Source: Brachypodius melanocephalos | Taxonomy: Eukaryota > Chordata > Aves > Passeriformes > Pycnonotidae | Length of the DNA stretch: 64,000 bases | Assembly (NCBI GenBank): GCA_013398615.1 | Contig: VZSR01003371.1 | Coordinates: forward strand, 7,670,109-7,734,108 | Direction: 5' to 3' | Part shown: in pieces, positions 49,701 to 63,512 of the stretch | How positions within the stretch are numbered: position 1 is the stretch's first letter | Layout: every line of letters begins with the position of its first letter | Program-made: the position numbers and the translations under genes | Notes under the pieces: generated by a model | Seen by the model: the letters and a program-made list of their open reading frames with translations, nothing else | Database searches by the model: none | Told to the model about the DNA's origin: nothing

Positions 49701-52700
49701 TTAAAACAAGAAACTTTTATATGATACAGTGACAACCCTCACAGATATAGCCAGGTGGCCTCACTCATATACAGCTACTTCTCTGAACAGAGTTGCCTAT
49801 CACAGATTTATTCTCTGTGCTGAACTCTAGTGATTCAAAAACTCAAAAATTGAACCATTTTCTCCCCTGTACATTATATTATATGAGGGCAGAAAGCTCA
49901 TGCAGTGTGAATGGGAGAGCATGAAAGAGCATCTGCAACAAAATGCATGCTAACCACAATGCTGCTGGAAAAATCTTGGTGGGAGGGATGGGGTAGGAAC
50001 ATATATTCTCCAGGTGTTGGGTAACTAATCGAGCTTCAGGAATATATCTAACTCTCCTTGGTATTTACAAGAAAGGTAAATTTGGGGTTGAATTTATGCT
50101 TTTTGGTCTGTTACTCAAGTTCTACGCAAAGGAAATTTGAAACATTTCTCAGGGCTTTCCTCTAACCACAGTCTTCAGGATAATCTGACAGGAGAGAGCC
50201 ACTCTTGTTCACAGGTGGAACAAGAAAACTCTTCCTCCATACAGAGAATAATTTAAATTTCATTTTGCCCAGAGTAAAGTGTAAGATGGGAACCTCAGAC
50301 TTATAGATTTCACTGAAAGAAAGGGAAGACCCGAGGTTCAGGCATGGATTCTCTAATACTCAGTCTGAAGCAGGAAGAAAATCAGAGTTTCAGTGGCCCA
50401 GCAAGTAAGTCATTATGCTGGATGGGGAACAGGTTTGACTAAACCAAGCTAGAGGCGCCCACAGGCACAGAGCTCACAGCAGAGCTGTCTGCCCAGGTGA
50501 GAACTCGCCTCAAAAACTGGAAGGGAAACCTTCCACAGCCCTGGAAAGCTGATGGGAGAAGGGAGATATGAACCTATTCCCACGTGAGGAATGGCCACTC
50601 TGTGAGCCCACCCCTGTGTCTCAGCCCAGGTTGCAGCAGACAATCAAAAGAAGCACAGCTGGCTGGGAAACTTTCATATGGAAGCCTTGCAAGGAGGATA
50701 AACAAAAAAATCTCACAATATATTCATTCCTGCATATCTTAGGTGAGATCACATAAGGGCACATCTGCTGAGGGGCTTCAGCCTCACACTGCTTTCAGGT
50801 CTTACAGGCAGAGAGATGAAACCTGACATCTGCAAATGCTTGTGGCAGAGCCTTCACAGGCAAAGCTTGTTTGTCCAAACAGATTGTGCACACACAGGAT
50901 TCCACCAATACCTGATGGCGTGTCCAAGAGGCTCTTTGTTCCACTACAGCTTTAATAAATGTTCCCTTTCTGTCACAGGGTTTATTAACTTCTAATACCA
51001 GTTCCATCCCTATATTTTTCTCTCTTCCTCCAGAATGTTGCTGTGTACATTTAAAGAATCCTTCTTAAATAATAATAAAAAGATGTCATTCTTTATACTC
51101 CTACTGTTAGTTTTCATCCATTGAATGAAGCAGGGGAATAAGGAAATTAAATGCTCTTTGGTTTTGAGATTGTTAGTGAAATTATGCAGAGAGATAATTT
51201 TCCGATCTTAAATCTAAATAATTCAGTTGCCATAGGATCAAAGTATGTGTTATGCTGCCCTCAGTTTTCCATGCATTGAATCATCCCTATTTCCCTTCAG
51301 CACATTTTCCCTGTGATTTGATAATGCTCACAAAGGCAGCTGGCACTGGGGATGGTTGGCATCCAGATTGCTCATTGTTCTAAGCCTTATGTTCTTGCCT
51401 CCTCTTGTAACCATTTACACTCCAAGGAGTGAAACCTTTCCTTGTGTGCACATCTGTGTAAGCACCCAGGACAAAGGCAGGTCTCTTGCATTCATACTGT
51501 AGCACATGAAAGCAAATATTGCAAAATGGCCTAATTTTTCTTGGTCCATACTGAAATTCATGAAGGAGATACAATAACATACAAATCAAATTATGTCACT
51601 AGTGATACTTATGCTCACCTTCTTCTGCATCAGAATGGAGATGCATTCATGAAAAATTAAACTTCTCAGAGTGCAGGTCTGGTTTATTGGCTGTGTTTGA
51701 GAATCAGTGGGGTTAAACATCTGATAAACTCAGGTGTTACTAGTCCAGGACCTTTTCTTCCCCATTGCATCTCTCACAAAGCTTTACAGGAGCCTACAAA
51801 GCTGCCCCCTGTTAACAGGGGGTGGGTCAGGCCTCAGCAATGGTCTCCAGTTATTTGCTGGCAGAGAGTAAAGTATCCCTCATGCCATTTCACAAATCTG
51901 GCTTTTAGAGGCTGCCCTTTTACAGACAGTCCCACAAGGAGGGACACACTCAGATGTCTGAAATGTCTTCTCTAATCATGCAAAAGCCTCTTTGTGTTAA
52001 AATATTTCAGGCACCTTATTCTATCCTTATGTGTGTGAATGCATACTCTTAAATCTTTCTATCCTTTTTTTTTTCTTTCTCAGCAAAGAATTGTTTTTAC
52101 TTATACCAAGCCTAACAATGAGGGCCTAATTATACAGAAGGCTCTTATTTCTGTGACACTGAACATAAATAACAGTAGAACTTTTCCTGTATCTGGTTCA
52201 CACAGTTCTAAAAGTAAAGTAATCCACTTTAAAAAACATTTCTGGCTATAATATTTTCGATTTTAGTGGCTTTCAAAGCATACATTTTTTTGCTATTAGT
52301 TTCAAAACTTGTCCTTGTTACAGAGAAAGTTTCTAATTCACATTTGTGCAGAACCTTGCAACCTTCTCTAATTCAGCTGCTCTTAGAGTCCGCTTAAAAT
52401 TCCTCCGTGAGAAAGAAAAGTGAAACAAATATTTTATCAGAACAAAACACATTTAAGTTTACAGGCTTATTTTTAGCTCCCACACCTGGTTTTGTTTAAT
52501 TAACAAGATTGGTTTGAAAATTGCCAGATCAGCTTGAAAGAAAAAAATGGTCAGGTTTTCTTGATTATACACACCAGTTGGCTTTGCAGCTCAATTGTCT
52601 TGTTTTTATCAATTAGTTAAATAGATGTTCTGAAGTCATCAGAAATAAAATCCAATTACAGAGAGATGTAAGGGACAGAGACACATCACTGGCATTGCCT

Positions 52701-53224
52701 CAATAGATGTAGCTAGATGGAAATTCTTAATGTTGTAATGATTTTGAAGTATTTGTAGCCCTGAAATTCAGATCCTGGAGTTAGGCACAAAAGTGCTGCA
52801 AGAAGGATTGAAAAAAATTAGGACATTGCAGAGGAGGAGGGAAAAAGATAAACTCCCAGCTCCACCTGCACTTGGTATCAGCACCAGGTACCACCACAAG
52901 CATTTCTGTCTAACAAAGCCCTCCGAGTCTGACACACTGTAGAGAGGCGCCTCCTTTGGACCAGTGTAAAGAATAGCCTTTCTCAGCTCTAAAGTCACAG
53001 AGCTAGTCCAAGATAGATGAGACCCCAGACTGAATTACTCATCCAAATCAATGCTGTTCTTTCCTTGAACAGGTTTTGGTTTGGGTAAATTTTGTTGGTT
53101 TGCCTTTTTTTTTTTTTTTTCTCTGAAATATTTAACCAGAGGGGGGTGTCTTTCTGTGGATTTTTAGATTAAATACTCTTTGTTTATGGCTTGCACAGAG
53201 TAAACCATAAAAGCAAAGACAAAA
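43736..53224. other. intergenic DNA, right flank
   Basis: No gene is recognised. The longest frame is 153 codons at 43795-44256 and has an overlapping opposite-strand frame, suggesting chance openness. At about 52380-52680 there is non-repetitive A/T-rich DNA with TTAATTAA and ATCAATTAG words that could be a conserved non-coding element; this is only a guess without alignment. Confidence 0.55.
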
Positions 53225-53430
53225 CCTTCAAAAGACTGTTGAGGGCCCATCCTTGTTCTGGTGCACAGAAGCCCTCACAGCAGCTGCCCAGCCTCTTCTT
53301 GAAAGCCCTCAATGACACATTGTCCTGAGGTGGGCTCTTGCCCCCCTGCAAGCTATAAAGTTGTTCTTAAAATCCAGGCAGAACCTTCTCTATTCCAAAT
53401 TAAACCAATATCTCTTTGTTCCTCCCAGCA
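53225..53430 (-). mobile_element. degraded CR1 LINE fragment
   Basis: The plus strand carries GCCCAGCCTCTTCTTGAAAGCC, then a diverged middle section with GCAAGCTATAAAGTTGTTC and AACCTTCTC...CTCTTTGTTC, which parallels the antisense of an upstream part of the CR1 3' region. Divergence is high, so the borders and family call are less secure. Confidence 0.6.
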
Positions 53431-53729
53431 GGCAAGCAAAGCAGTGATCTCTGTTGTCCTTTCTGTTCAAATAACAAGGACTGGTAAACATTTCAGATAA
53501 ACACATAGGCTCATCTAAGAAATGTCTCTGATTCAGTGTTTCTCTTTTGGATTGGAAGCTGGCCTGATGATTTGGAAACCTTGCAAGAGTTACAATCTAG
53601 TCTAATATGTAAATAAAATTTCAAAGTTAGGAAAAAACCCAACACCAAAACAAAAAGCCCTAGAAGAATCCAGGATCCAATATAGGTATCCCATTGTAGA
53701 GGTACCTGAAGAGGTGTCAGTGGAGCTGG

Positions 53730-54280
53730 CAGCACTCCCCTGGAGAGCATCGGAGTGAGTGGTGCTCTCAGCCAATCAGCTCCCTAGTTATGTTAACCAA
53801 TAGTTTCACAGTTATGTTAATTATCCCCTGTTCTGATTGGTTAAAAGTTGTACCCCGTTTCCCTTACCCCATTGGTCCAAGTGTCATCACCCCATTGGTT
53901 GGTTTTGGATCCTCTCCCCCATTGGTCCCCTTTTCAATCCTTCTCCTGGTTGGTTGTTTGGTTGAACCCCGCCCCTTTAGTAGTGTATAAAACCCTGGTG
54001 CTTCAGCATCCCGGGATCTTCGAGGCATCCTTTCCTGCTAATGGAGAAGGACCTGAGGAGCACCTGCCAGAGTTCACGTATCTTTCCATGCTGCCTGGAT
54101 TAGAAGCTGCCGCACTCCCGAGAGTGTCACTGCCCGTTCAGAGCTGGTGGGCTGAGGTACCGAGGTACCTCTCACAAAGAGCTGACCCTTGGCACTTCAG
54201 TGCCGTTCACAAAGAGCTGATAGAGAGCCTGTGCCACCTGGACAGGGCTGCCCTTGTCAGGGTGGGTCGCTAGGGAAGGT
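53730..54280 (+). mobile_element. CCAAT-array promoter-like block, probable solo LTR of an endogenous retrovirus
   Basis: Six CCAAT boxes lie within 154 bp: CCAAT at 53772 and 53797, and ATTGG at 53836, 53871, 53894 and 53921. They are followed by a GC box (CCCCGCCCC, 53967-53975) and TATAAAA at 53986-53992. Downstream sequence is G/C-richer than its surroundings and has a 14-bp direct repeat (TCACAAAGAGCTGA at 54172-54185 and 54207-54220). The order upstream elements, TATA, leader fits a U3-R-U5 layout. No internal viral genes are present here. Termini, target-site duplication and an AATAAA in the expected place were not identified, so a cellular non-coding RNA promoter is a real alternative. 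Frames inside it look like translated promoter DNA. Confidence 0.45.
53986..53992 (+). promoter_or_regulatory. TATA box of the CCAAT-array element
   Basis: TATAAAA sits 11 bp after a GC box and about 60 bp after the last inverted CCAAT box, which is canonical spacing for a focused promoter. Transcription would be expected to start near 54015-54022 and run rightward. Confidence 0.5.
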
Positions 54281-57200
54281 TGCAGCCCTCAAAGGAGCCA
54301 GCTGGGGACAGGAGTGGCCAGTGACATCCTATGTCAAGGACCCGCCCTTCTGCATGCTTAAAACACAACCTGCAATGACATAAATAGTGAAATAATATCC
54401 TTATGCTGCTGTTATTGCACCCCTCAGAATGTGCTACACTCTGCACATGTGCTATGCAAAGCCTGGACAAGGCAAAAAATGCAACCTTGCATCTCTACAG
54501 CATCCCCTGCATCCCTTTAACTTCGTTATTCAGGTCATCTCAAGGGTGAAGGTTAGTGCCATCACATGAGAGAAAAAACAGAAGTGGGTGAGCTGGGATG
54601 GTGTGATTTGTTCAAGCCACTGCACAGGGAGAACTGAGCAAATGTTTGGAGGCATCTGGTAGACATTCTTATTCCTTTTGTTAAGCCTTTGAATATGTTC
54701 ACTGAGACATATGATCTGTGAGTAAAAGTGATTCACACTGAAATGGAATTTGATTACAAAATTCCAACAATCACATGGAGATCCTTTGCATTGCTTTGTA
54801 ACTCTCATAATGTAACATGCACCTTCAAACAAATAAGTTACTTTTTAGGGCCTAGGTTCTGAAATTATCAAATCCCTCCCTGTGTTCAACCCTATATATC
54901 AGAGCATAAAGGGCCTGATGAACACAGAAAAAAGGAATCTCTGGATTTCCATACAAATTGTGCCACTAGCATAAGTCTGCTCTTTCTTCCAAGTGTACAG
55001 ATCCTATACAGTTTGTGAATGGCCACTTCTGCATCCATCTTTATAGCTGATGACAGCCAGACAGAGGATATCCATGCCAAGGGAGAGCCCAGGCATCATG
55101 TTTAAGATGCTCCAGGGATGCAATAGCTCATGATGAAGTCACTCATTCTTTGATTTTTTTATACTCAAGCACCATAAATTAAGCAAAATCCTTCATTTCT
55201 TGATCAGAGATCTTTCAGTTCCTTGCAGAGCTGCTAAAAACCTGGAGCACTGGGTGTATGCAGTGAGGTGTTGGCACTGGGAAAGTGCAGGGTTCTGTGA
55301 GAAGAGGCTGGGGCAGCGTGTGCTGAACAGGGGCAGCTCCAGCCAGACTCGTGAGCTGCTGCAGGACACACCCGAGCCAAGAGCCAAGCTGCTGCTGCTT
55401 CTGGGGAAAGGAGTTAAAGACAGGACAAGATGCCACACAGTGAATGAGGAAAGAGATGTGAGAAACAGCTCTGCAAGCACCCAGGTCAGCAGAGGAGGAG
55501 GGAGAGGAGATGCTCCAGGACCCAGAGCAGATACAGGACCAGGTGAGAGCAGACATCCACACTGCAGCTCATGGAGAGCCCCCTCACCGGGCAGGTGAAT
55601 GCTACCTGAAGGAAGTTGCTGTCTGTGAAAACCTACATTTGGAGCAGGTGAAAACTGTGTGTAGGAAGGAGCTGTAGAGGCAAACTACTACTGACCACAA
55701 ATCACTATTTCCTATTTGCCCATTCTTGGAGTCGAGGAATTAGGGGAGTCAGGAATGAAGGAGTGAACCTGCCCCTGCGAAAAAGGAGGGATGGGGAGAA
55801 ATTTGCTTATATTTTTGTCTTTGTTTCTCACTGTCCAAATCTATTTAAATTATATGTTTTTTTCTGAAGTTGAATCTTTTTTTCTCCATGATGATAATTG
55901 GTGACTGATCTCTGCTTTTTTTCTTAGGGAGGGAGAATGAGAGAGTGGCTGTGTGGGTGTCTGGCAGCTGTCCAAGGCATACCCATCACAAAATCATTGT
56001 GCTAAGTGCTTCTAAAAGATTTTTTTCGAGTGTTTTTGGAGCTGAGACAAACTAAAGGAGTCACTATGCCTTTTGATTCTGAAGGTTTGTTCCCAGCATT
56101 TGTGCACCCTATTGTATTTTAGATCATCTTACTTACCATCAATTTTACAACCAACTTCTGCACCTTAAGGCATTTTATCTATGAAGAACACACACTCCTC
56201 TTCTGATCTCTAGTAGATTTTTCCCTTTGATCATATTACAAGTAGGGTTGGTAGCACCATTTTTTGAGCTTTCCCAACATCTTGGATAATTTGCTGATGA
56301 GCTTGCTAACCTTCATCTTTTAAAATACATTTCTATAGTGCTCTTACACTAAAATCTTTTTTAGAAAATACAAAGAAATGTATTTTAATAATTTCTGAAA
56401 ATTAGGTAATGTAAAAATATTCCTTTATCTATCACAAACCCATGGAATTAATCAGAAGTAAGCAAGCTGAAAAGGGTTTACTAATGAACAAAAGAGGTGG
56501 TTCTGCTTTGTCACTATCCCCAGCCTCTCTGAATCCACTCTTCCTTGTTGATGGACTCATTCCATGACCTCATATCTAACTCCTACGAAAAGTAATATTT
56601 TCTTATGTTTAAATAGAAATCAAGAGCTTTCTCTCCGTTGCTTGTCAGTTCATCAGAACCATTAAAGTGATAACTGTATCTCCATACCCTGCATTTATTT
56701 CAAACCAGCAATTTCCTTTTCTCCATCTTTTGTCTGACCTGCCAATTGTCTCAGGGCTGAAACACCCTCTGTGTGTTTGTGGAATGTTTATCCCATTAAG
56801 GCTGTGCCTCAAGTTGATAATTCTTGGTGTCGTCATAAAAACATAACCTGGAAAAATGACAAGGACCTGGAAAGTCTGGATAGTGGAAGAGAGGAATGTG
56901 GAAGTGCACTGGAGGTTATCTGAGCTGCATCAGGAAATTCCTGCAGGTGACACGAGGGAGTGATGATCACCAGTGCAGGTTTATCTCTCTGCTTCCCCTG
57001 TAACACCTTGGGATCCCATAGGGGTACCTTTCCATTCTCACCATGCTGTTAAACTGCACCCACAGCTACCAAATCTGAGTGTGGGGACCTCACAACACCA
57101 TGGAATAAATCTGGTGCCTTTCAAACCGACATTATTAAAAGGGATGGTAAGCTAGTAATGGATCGGGTTATTTGCTAGGTAATTTTTAAGTTCTGTAACT

Positions 57201-60200
57201 GAAGGAAGACACAAGAACCTGAGGCTTTTATAAAAGAAAATGTGCTAATTACCAAATGAGTGAGAAACTTTATATATTGCAGTTTCACAGATAGGTAAAA
57301 ATCCTAATATTAAAAGCTATAAAAGGCTGAAAACTGATATGGGACATTGATTTGAATGAGATCTCTGTGGTTACTTTGAACATAACCTGCATTAGGATAT
57401 GGAGCACAGGGGGAGAGTTAAGGAAATCCTGGTCATCATCAGCATTACACATTCTTCTGTGAGCACAGGACATTGTAGCATCAGAGCAGCCTGAAAATTA
57501 AATTCCTTCATGGAATAGCTAAATTATATACTTTGTAAGTTGATTGTAGAGGCTCTGCTTTATGCAATATAGATTAAAGATCAAGTTATCATGCATTTAT
57601 ATTCTATATACATGTTCTAGGATGACCAACACACAATTACAGAGCACCATAGTCATTATTATATTTCCTTGGTGTTAGGAGTATCTGATGTCTGCAGGAT
57701 AAATTCACCAGACTTAATACACAGGTTTAATCATATCAATTATTTCTAACCTTAAACTCACTTTGTTTAATATAAGCTTATTTATAGTCTGTTAGACATT
57801 AAGGCAGCAGTGAAATAATGAAGAAAATTACCCAGAGTTCTGGTAGTTGATTTCTTGGCTTAAATATTTGGTTCAATGGTTTTCCATGTTAATATTCCTT
57901 AGTGTTGAAGCACACTAGTGCTCTTACCAGTTGGTGTCCTGAGGTGAGTGAAGTGATTGATTTTTTTTTGGAATGGTGGCTTTAAATAAGACCATTGTTG
58001 GAAAATCATCCTCTTGTCTTGGGTCAGGAGTTCAAAGAAAAGGCAAAGGGAAAAGAGCTAGAATGATCTAAGGTCTGAAAAAATAAGTTTTAACGTGACG
58101 GCATAATGAATAACAGCCTATTTAGCCTATTCAAAAGAAGGTTAAAAGATTAGGATCACAATCAAGTAGAACTTAATTGTGGAAGAATTGTGGCTATTCA
58201 GTGCAGAATATAGTGATTGAAATTTTAGAGACTGGATCTTGATGTACTTGGATACACAAATTTTAAAAGATGATAACAAGCTGTTAGCACAACTTATTAG
58301 GGGGTGTGATAGCTCTTCTAATCAAGTTAGAGTGCTTGTTTAAAAGACAGATTGCAGCCTCATGTTACAGCTGTGATGCAGAAATGATTGGCGAAGGTCC
58401 TTGGTCTGTGTTGTGCAGAGTCAGAGCAGATTATCACAATCGCCTTTAGTGAGAGAGCTGTGTGTGTGAGATTCACCATGGCTGGGGGCAGAGGGGGTGG
58501 CACAAGCAAATTACTCCTCCTTTAGAGCCTTTGTGTCAGAGACTTCTCCCTGCTTCTCCCATAGCTCCCTTGGGAGCTGTGGGAATGGTGTTCTTCACAT
58601 TACGGATTTAAGGAGAAACAAAGCAATCGTTAAAGTTTCCTTTCGTAAATGTCTTGGAACATTTCACAAAAGAAGTTAAAAATATAAGAACTGGAACTGT
58701 TTAAATTAGTTAGCACTGCTGATTGCACAGAAATTAAACTGTCTCTCTCCTCAGGGAGGCTTTAGTTTGTTCCTTGATCAGTTCAGCTACAACTTTCTCT
58801 AATTTACCTGAGGAGCAATCTTTTAAGTCACCTAAGGTAAAGAAGGGATCTTAAAGAACACACCCACTACATTCCTCAGCCTAAAGGAAAAATTATGAAC
58901 CATTTCTGGCTAAAAACTTGATCTGAATGCTTTATTGAGGGAGATTCTAGCATATTGCAATGTTCAAAACATATAAGATGCTTTTTTTTCTAACATAGCC
59001 TTTGCAGCAGACTTTATTATTTTTATAAGTCATTAGTAATGTGATAAAAAGAATCAAATTTCCAATACAAATCCATAAAAAATAGGAATGAAGCCAAAGT
59101 GATGGCACATACACATAATAAACATGGAGGCAAAGAAGAAATATCATAAAGAAGTTTTCTTGGTGGATCTTCAGTGGAGATTTGTTATAGTTAGCCCCAT
59201 GACCATCTACAAAATTTAGATTCTAGTTTTTCTTTCCTCTTCAGTTGATAGAAACATTCTCAGAGTTCACTTTCTGTTGCACATCTCACACAAATACAGT
59301 AGGGAAAAAAAGAAAATAAAAAAGCAAGAACAGATTGATAACTATATCTGGCTTTGGGATGAGCTTGTCCAGGATTTTTAAAGCTTTCCAAAGAAGTGAA
59401 ATAGTTGGAATTTCTGAGTAGAAGGACATTACCATGCTGAACTGTGTATGTAAAAATCTATGCGTCCCCGTTGCTTAGAAAAAGGTTTAGATAATAATTT
59501 TATTTTTTTTTTTTTGGAAACAGAGATATAAATATTTTCTATCATGTCTTCCTTGTGACCTTTTGTGTCAGACACATAACTGCAGGGGGCTGCTGAGAGC
59601 AAGGTCCACTTAAGCCTTCACATTTATTCACCCAGATGACAGATTGAAGGAAAAAGACAAACAAGCAGTGGCTTCTGTATGATAAAATGGCATTAAACAC
59701 ATTCTGCTAGGGAGGAATGCAAGCATGTATGAAGAGAAGAAACCCAAATTTATGCGTATTACGAAAAGAGGGAAGATGACAGCACATAAAGAGCATCTTC
59801 TCTCCACAACAAGAGATTTCAACAGACATTACCAGGAGCTGCTGCTGGGCTTGAGCAGCAGGGGTGAAAGGGAACAGTGGTTTGATCACAAGGTTCCTGG
59901 TGAACACTCTTTCATATGTTTTCTCATCACTCTCTTACCTGCTCTGTAATTTTCTCATCTAATAAGAAATATCTGCTTTCTGGTTTAGGTATTGCTCTGA
60001 TTATATAGAGGAAAAATTGTCCTTCTACAGACTTTTCTCGCTGCCACACAGCCAAGGTTTAGACCCCTATTAAGAGACAAAATATCATTAAACCAGAATC
60101 TCATCCATGTGACTGTAACACTGAGAAATTTGTTCTAACCCTCAAGGCTTGGAAAACTATTCAAATTATCTTAATCACATTTGAGATTAGAACTGAAAGG

Positions 60201-63200
60201 CTTTACACAGCAGGGCTGAAAACCTGGCAATCTCCTTCACAAAAGGGCCTGAAATCAGATAGTAGATTATAGGCTTTGGTCAATCCTAAGGGAAAAGAAA
60301 TGCGTCTGATCAGGAAGAGGTTGAGTGTCTAACCTACCCAGGATGATTAATGAGGTCCCCACAGTATTTAAAAACACAAGGTAAAGATCTGTGTGATGCT
60401 TTTGACATTTCTGAAAGACCAAAATCTGAAAGTCAGGGTGTAATTTGAAATTAAACCTTCCTTTCTATCATCTTTTAGGGTTCCATCACAATCTCATTCC
60501 TTTCATCCCATGGCTCTAACAGTGTGTAAGTGAGATGATTTGGTTTAGATAGCATCTGAAATCTTTAAACAATACAAGATGTTTGGTCTTTTAGGGAGAG
60601 TCAGGAAGGTACCAAGAAACTTGCCACCTGCATTTATAGTAGCAATATTACCTTTAAAACCTGAGTGCTGGGTGAGATGATACAGTTGGATAATTTGACT
60701 TCAGGAACCAGAAGACACTAAGGGCACCTTAAACAGCACTTTCTTGTATGCTCAAGCACAAAAAGGCCCTGCAAGCACCCCTGAGAAGGATAATGCTGCT
60801 TATTTTTGTGTCCTAATAGAATCAAATTAATCTTTCAGTCCTCACTGAAGAATGCAGGCCTTGCTTTCAAAGAATTTAGGGACATAATTTTCTGATTAGT
60901 TTGACCAGCTTGGTAACATGCCTAACCAAACCCTAGGAGATTGGGATTGTGACATTCTTTTTGTGAAGTCAGTTTTAATTTGGTGGAACAAAACCAGCAT
61001 GAAGGAAGTGATTGATTGAATCTTTAAGTTGCAGTGCAGCATTCAGAGAAAGCTTTTAGTCCTCAGGTAACCAAATTTAATTTAGGGTTTCTGGTAGGGG
61101 AATAAATTTTTGTGATTCCTGCTATTCATTTTGTATTGTGCTAGCTGCTCCTTCATATTCTGGGTGGAAGCTGAGAGTTTAGAGTTTTGGTTTATTTTAC
61201 TTACAGGCTTTGTAATTTGGAGAGAGTGAGTGAAGGGAAGGAAGGTAGCCAAGGGAAAAAAAAAAAGACACTAAGAGAGAGAACACTCCCACCAGCTCAT
61301 GGCACTGAACAACCAGAATGAAGATGATGATTGTCTGGTGACTGTGCAAAACCTGATCCTTTACCTGTTAAGACTGGTGAAAATTTGAATTAAGTCTGCT
61401 GAAGGTAGAAATGGAGAAATTTCTTTGTGACACTGAACTGAAAGGCTGGTGTTACAAAGGCACCTGCCACTGTTTAGAGGGAAAAAGAACATGAGAAGCA
61501 ATAAAATGTCAGATGATGCACAAATCCAGAAAGGGAAAGGGGCAGAGCCAGCTACTTAAGTTGGCTCAATTGCTTTAGATATGTAGTTTTCCTTGTCGTT
61601 TAATAAATCTGAAGATTGTGGTTTTTTGCCTTTTCACACCTTCTGCATTGAAATCTTTCCATTACAAATCTCTGGCTTCGTCCCAAGCTATTATACCTCT
61701 TTTTTTCTTTTTAATTTCAGACCTATTCAGGAATGAGTTACCTCCATCAGCTTTACGATAAAATCTATGAACATGACTATTGTTACTGTGTTAAATGTGA
61801 GGTTTTCATATCAAGATTGAATTTTCATTCAGTAGTTTCCTGGTGGGAAAGCCATCACTACAATACCTCCACAACAAACTGTGTTAAATCTTTGTTTAGA
61901 AATTTGGCATTGACTTCCCATCCTGACATATGTCTAAGAATTATAAACACCCTATTTTTGTTAATGAATGGTTTTGAAGTCAAGAAGCAAGCCAGCATCA
62001 CTCAAATATTTCTTTTATTATAACTATAAAAAAGATTTATGTTCCAAATACCCGCCTTTTGGCTTAGTTTTATTATTAAATTATTAATGTAATACTGCAC
62101 CACTGTGATTAGACAAAATGAATATTTTAATTTTTATAGGTAGCTAACAAGAGGATCTTGATTCATCACCTCTATGTAATTTTATTCTCTGCTGTTAGAG
62201 GTGAATATTTCTTCTTTTTTTTCCAAGTTTTCATTCATGGAGAGCATTTGGCATTTCACTGGAACCAATGCAAGGGGAAATAAAGTTCCACCTCAATATC
62301 AGAGCAGAGTAAATAGTGTAAAATGTTTTAAGGATTATTTTTCTTAGAATTGGAGACCAGCTTCCCATTATATTTTGCCTGTCTTTTTCAAATTGCATCA
62401 TTCGACTCTTGCAGAATATAACCCAGCAGGCATGGAAGATAACAAGGAAAATACTTTTCAATTTATGGTGTATAACATTTTGAAAGGGAGATTGAGAAAA
62501 GCAAACTTGATTTCAATTTACCATTAGTGTAGCTGCACTGCAGTTACAAATTTTAGTAGGCATTTAGGAACTCCAAGAAAAACTGGATAATACAAGATGC
62601 CAAAAAGTCTGGCTGAAAACCCTCAAAAACTCACCTTAGGTTACTTTAAATCAATTCCAGTCATTCCATTTCACAGTACCAATGTCTTGGAATTATTAGT
62701 TTATTCTTAACCCCCGCACCCCAAACCAACATATGAAAGGGAGTCACAGAAGTGAAAAATTAGGAATTTTGCTGTGTGCCTGCTGCTTAGTAAGCTAAGG
62801 TTGAGTTGATAACTTCAAATTATTTCTGAGAATGGCATGGATGACTCCTTAGAGATGTTCAGTGCACCACTTTGCCAACAGAGCTTCATAGTCTTTGTTA
62901 AAAAAGTCAAATATATCCTGTACCTGGTGAGAAACCAAAGTGCTTGCAGCTCAAGCACCAATTTTTCAGCCTGATTTGACAAGGTGGCAATTAATCAGGT
63001 GGTAAGTATAAATTGCCTTCTATTTTTCATATGAAAGGTTTAGAAAACCATAAAGTCCAGCCTTGTGAAGAGGATTGTCATGGAGAAAACTGTGTGCTTT
63101 TTATCATCCTCCCATTGGGATGAAAACATCAGGTAGGGTTAAGCAGAAACCCAGAAGATTTATGGGAACCCATACAGATTTATGGGAAACTTGAGGGGTG

Positions 63201-63384
63201 AAAGTACCAAAACATTATTTCCCAGTAGAGGTAACCCAATTCCTTGGGTTCATGGAATTTCAGATAGATTTCTCAAAAGAAAAGAAAAGAAAAAAAAAAG
63301 TCAGAAAAGCTGGAAGCAGGATCAGGATATCACATGATCACATTCTCTTCTGAAAACAAGTTCCTCCTCTTCCTACCAAAAGTG
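54281..63384. other. intergenic DNA, far right flank
   Basis: No gene or mobile element is recognised between the CCAAT-array block and the terminal CR1. Frames stay under about 135 codons. One at 55200-55598 and its antisense partners lie in a slightly G/C-richer patch without domain signatures. The remaining 63513-64000 also shows nothing supportable. Confidence 0.6.
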
Positions 63385-63512
63385 TTCAAGGCCAGGTAGG
63401 ACAGGGACTTAGACAACCTCATCTCATGGTTGATGTGCTTGCCCATAACAGGGCTGCTGGAATGAGATGGTCTTTAAGGTGCCCTCCAATACAATCCATT
63501 ACAGGATTCTAC
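63385..63512 (+). mobile_element. CR1 LINE 3' terminus
   Basis: It reads CAAGGCCAGGTAGGACAGGG, a GACAACCT block, TGCCCATAACAGGG, GATGGTCTTTAAGGTGCCCTCCAATAC and GATTCTA in the order of CR1 sense sequence. It is truncated and non-coding. Confidence 0.85.

Noticed and set aside
61322..61400. Possible C/D-box snoRNA starting with a GATGATGA-like box
   Set aside because: No terminal stem or properly spaced D box is found. GATGAT words also occur by chance elsewhere, for example at about 12138.
61709..62023. Polypyrimidine tract plus AG followed by a 96-codon frame, exon-like
   Set aside because: The acceptor-like sequence (TTTTTAATTTCAG) is common in A/T-rich DNA. The frame has no known domain and no matching donor or partner exon is evident.
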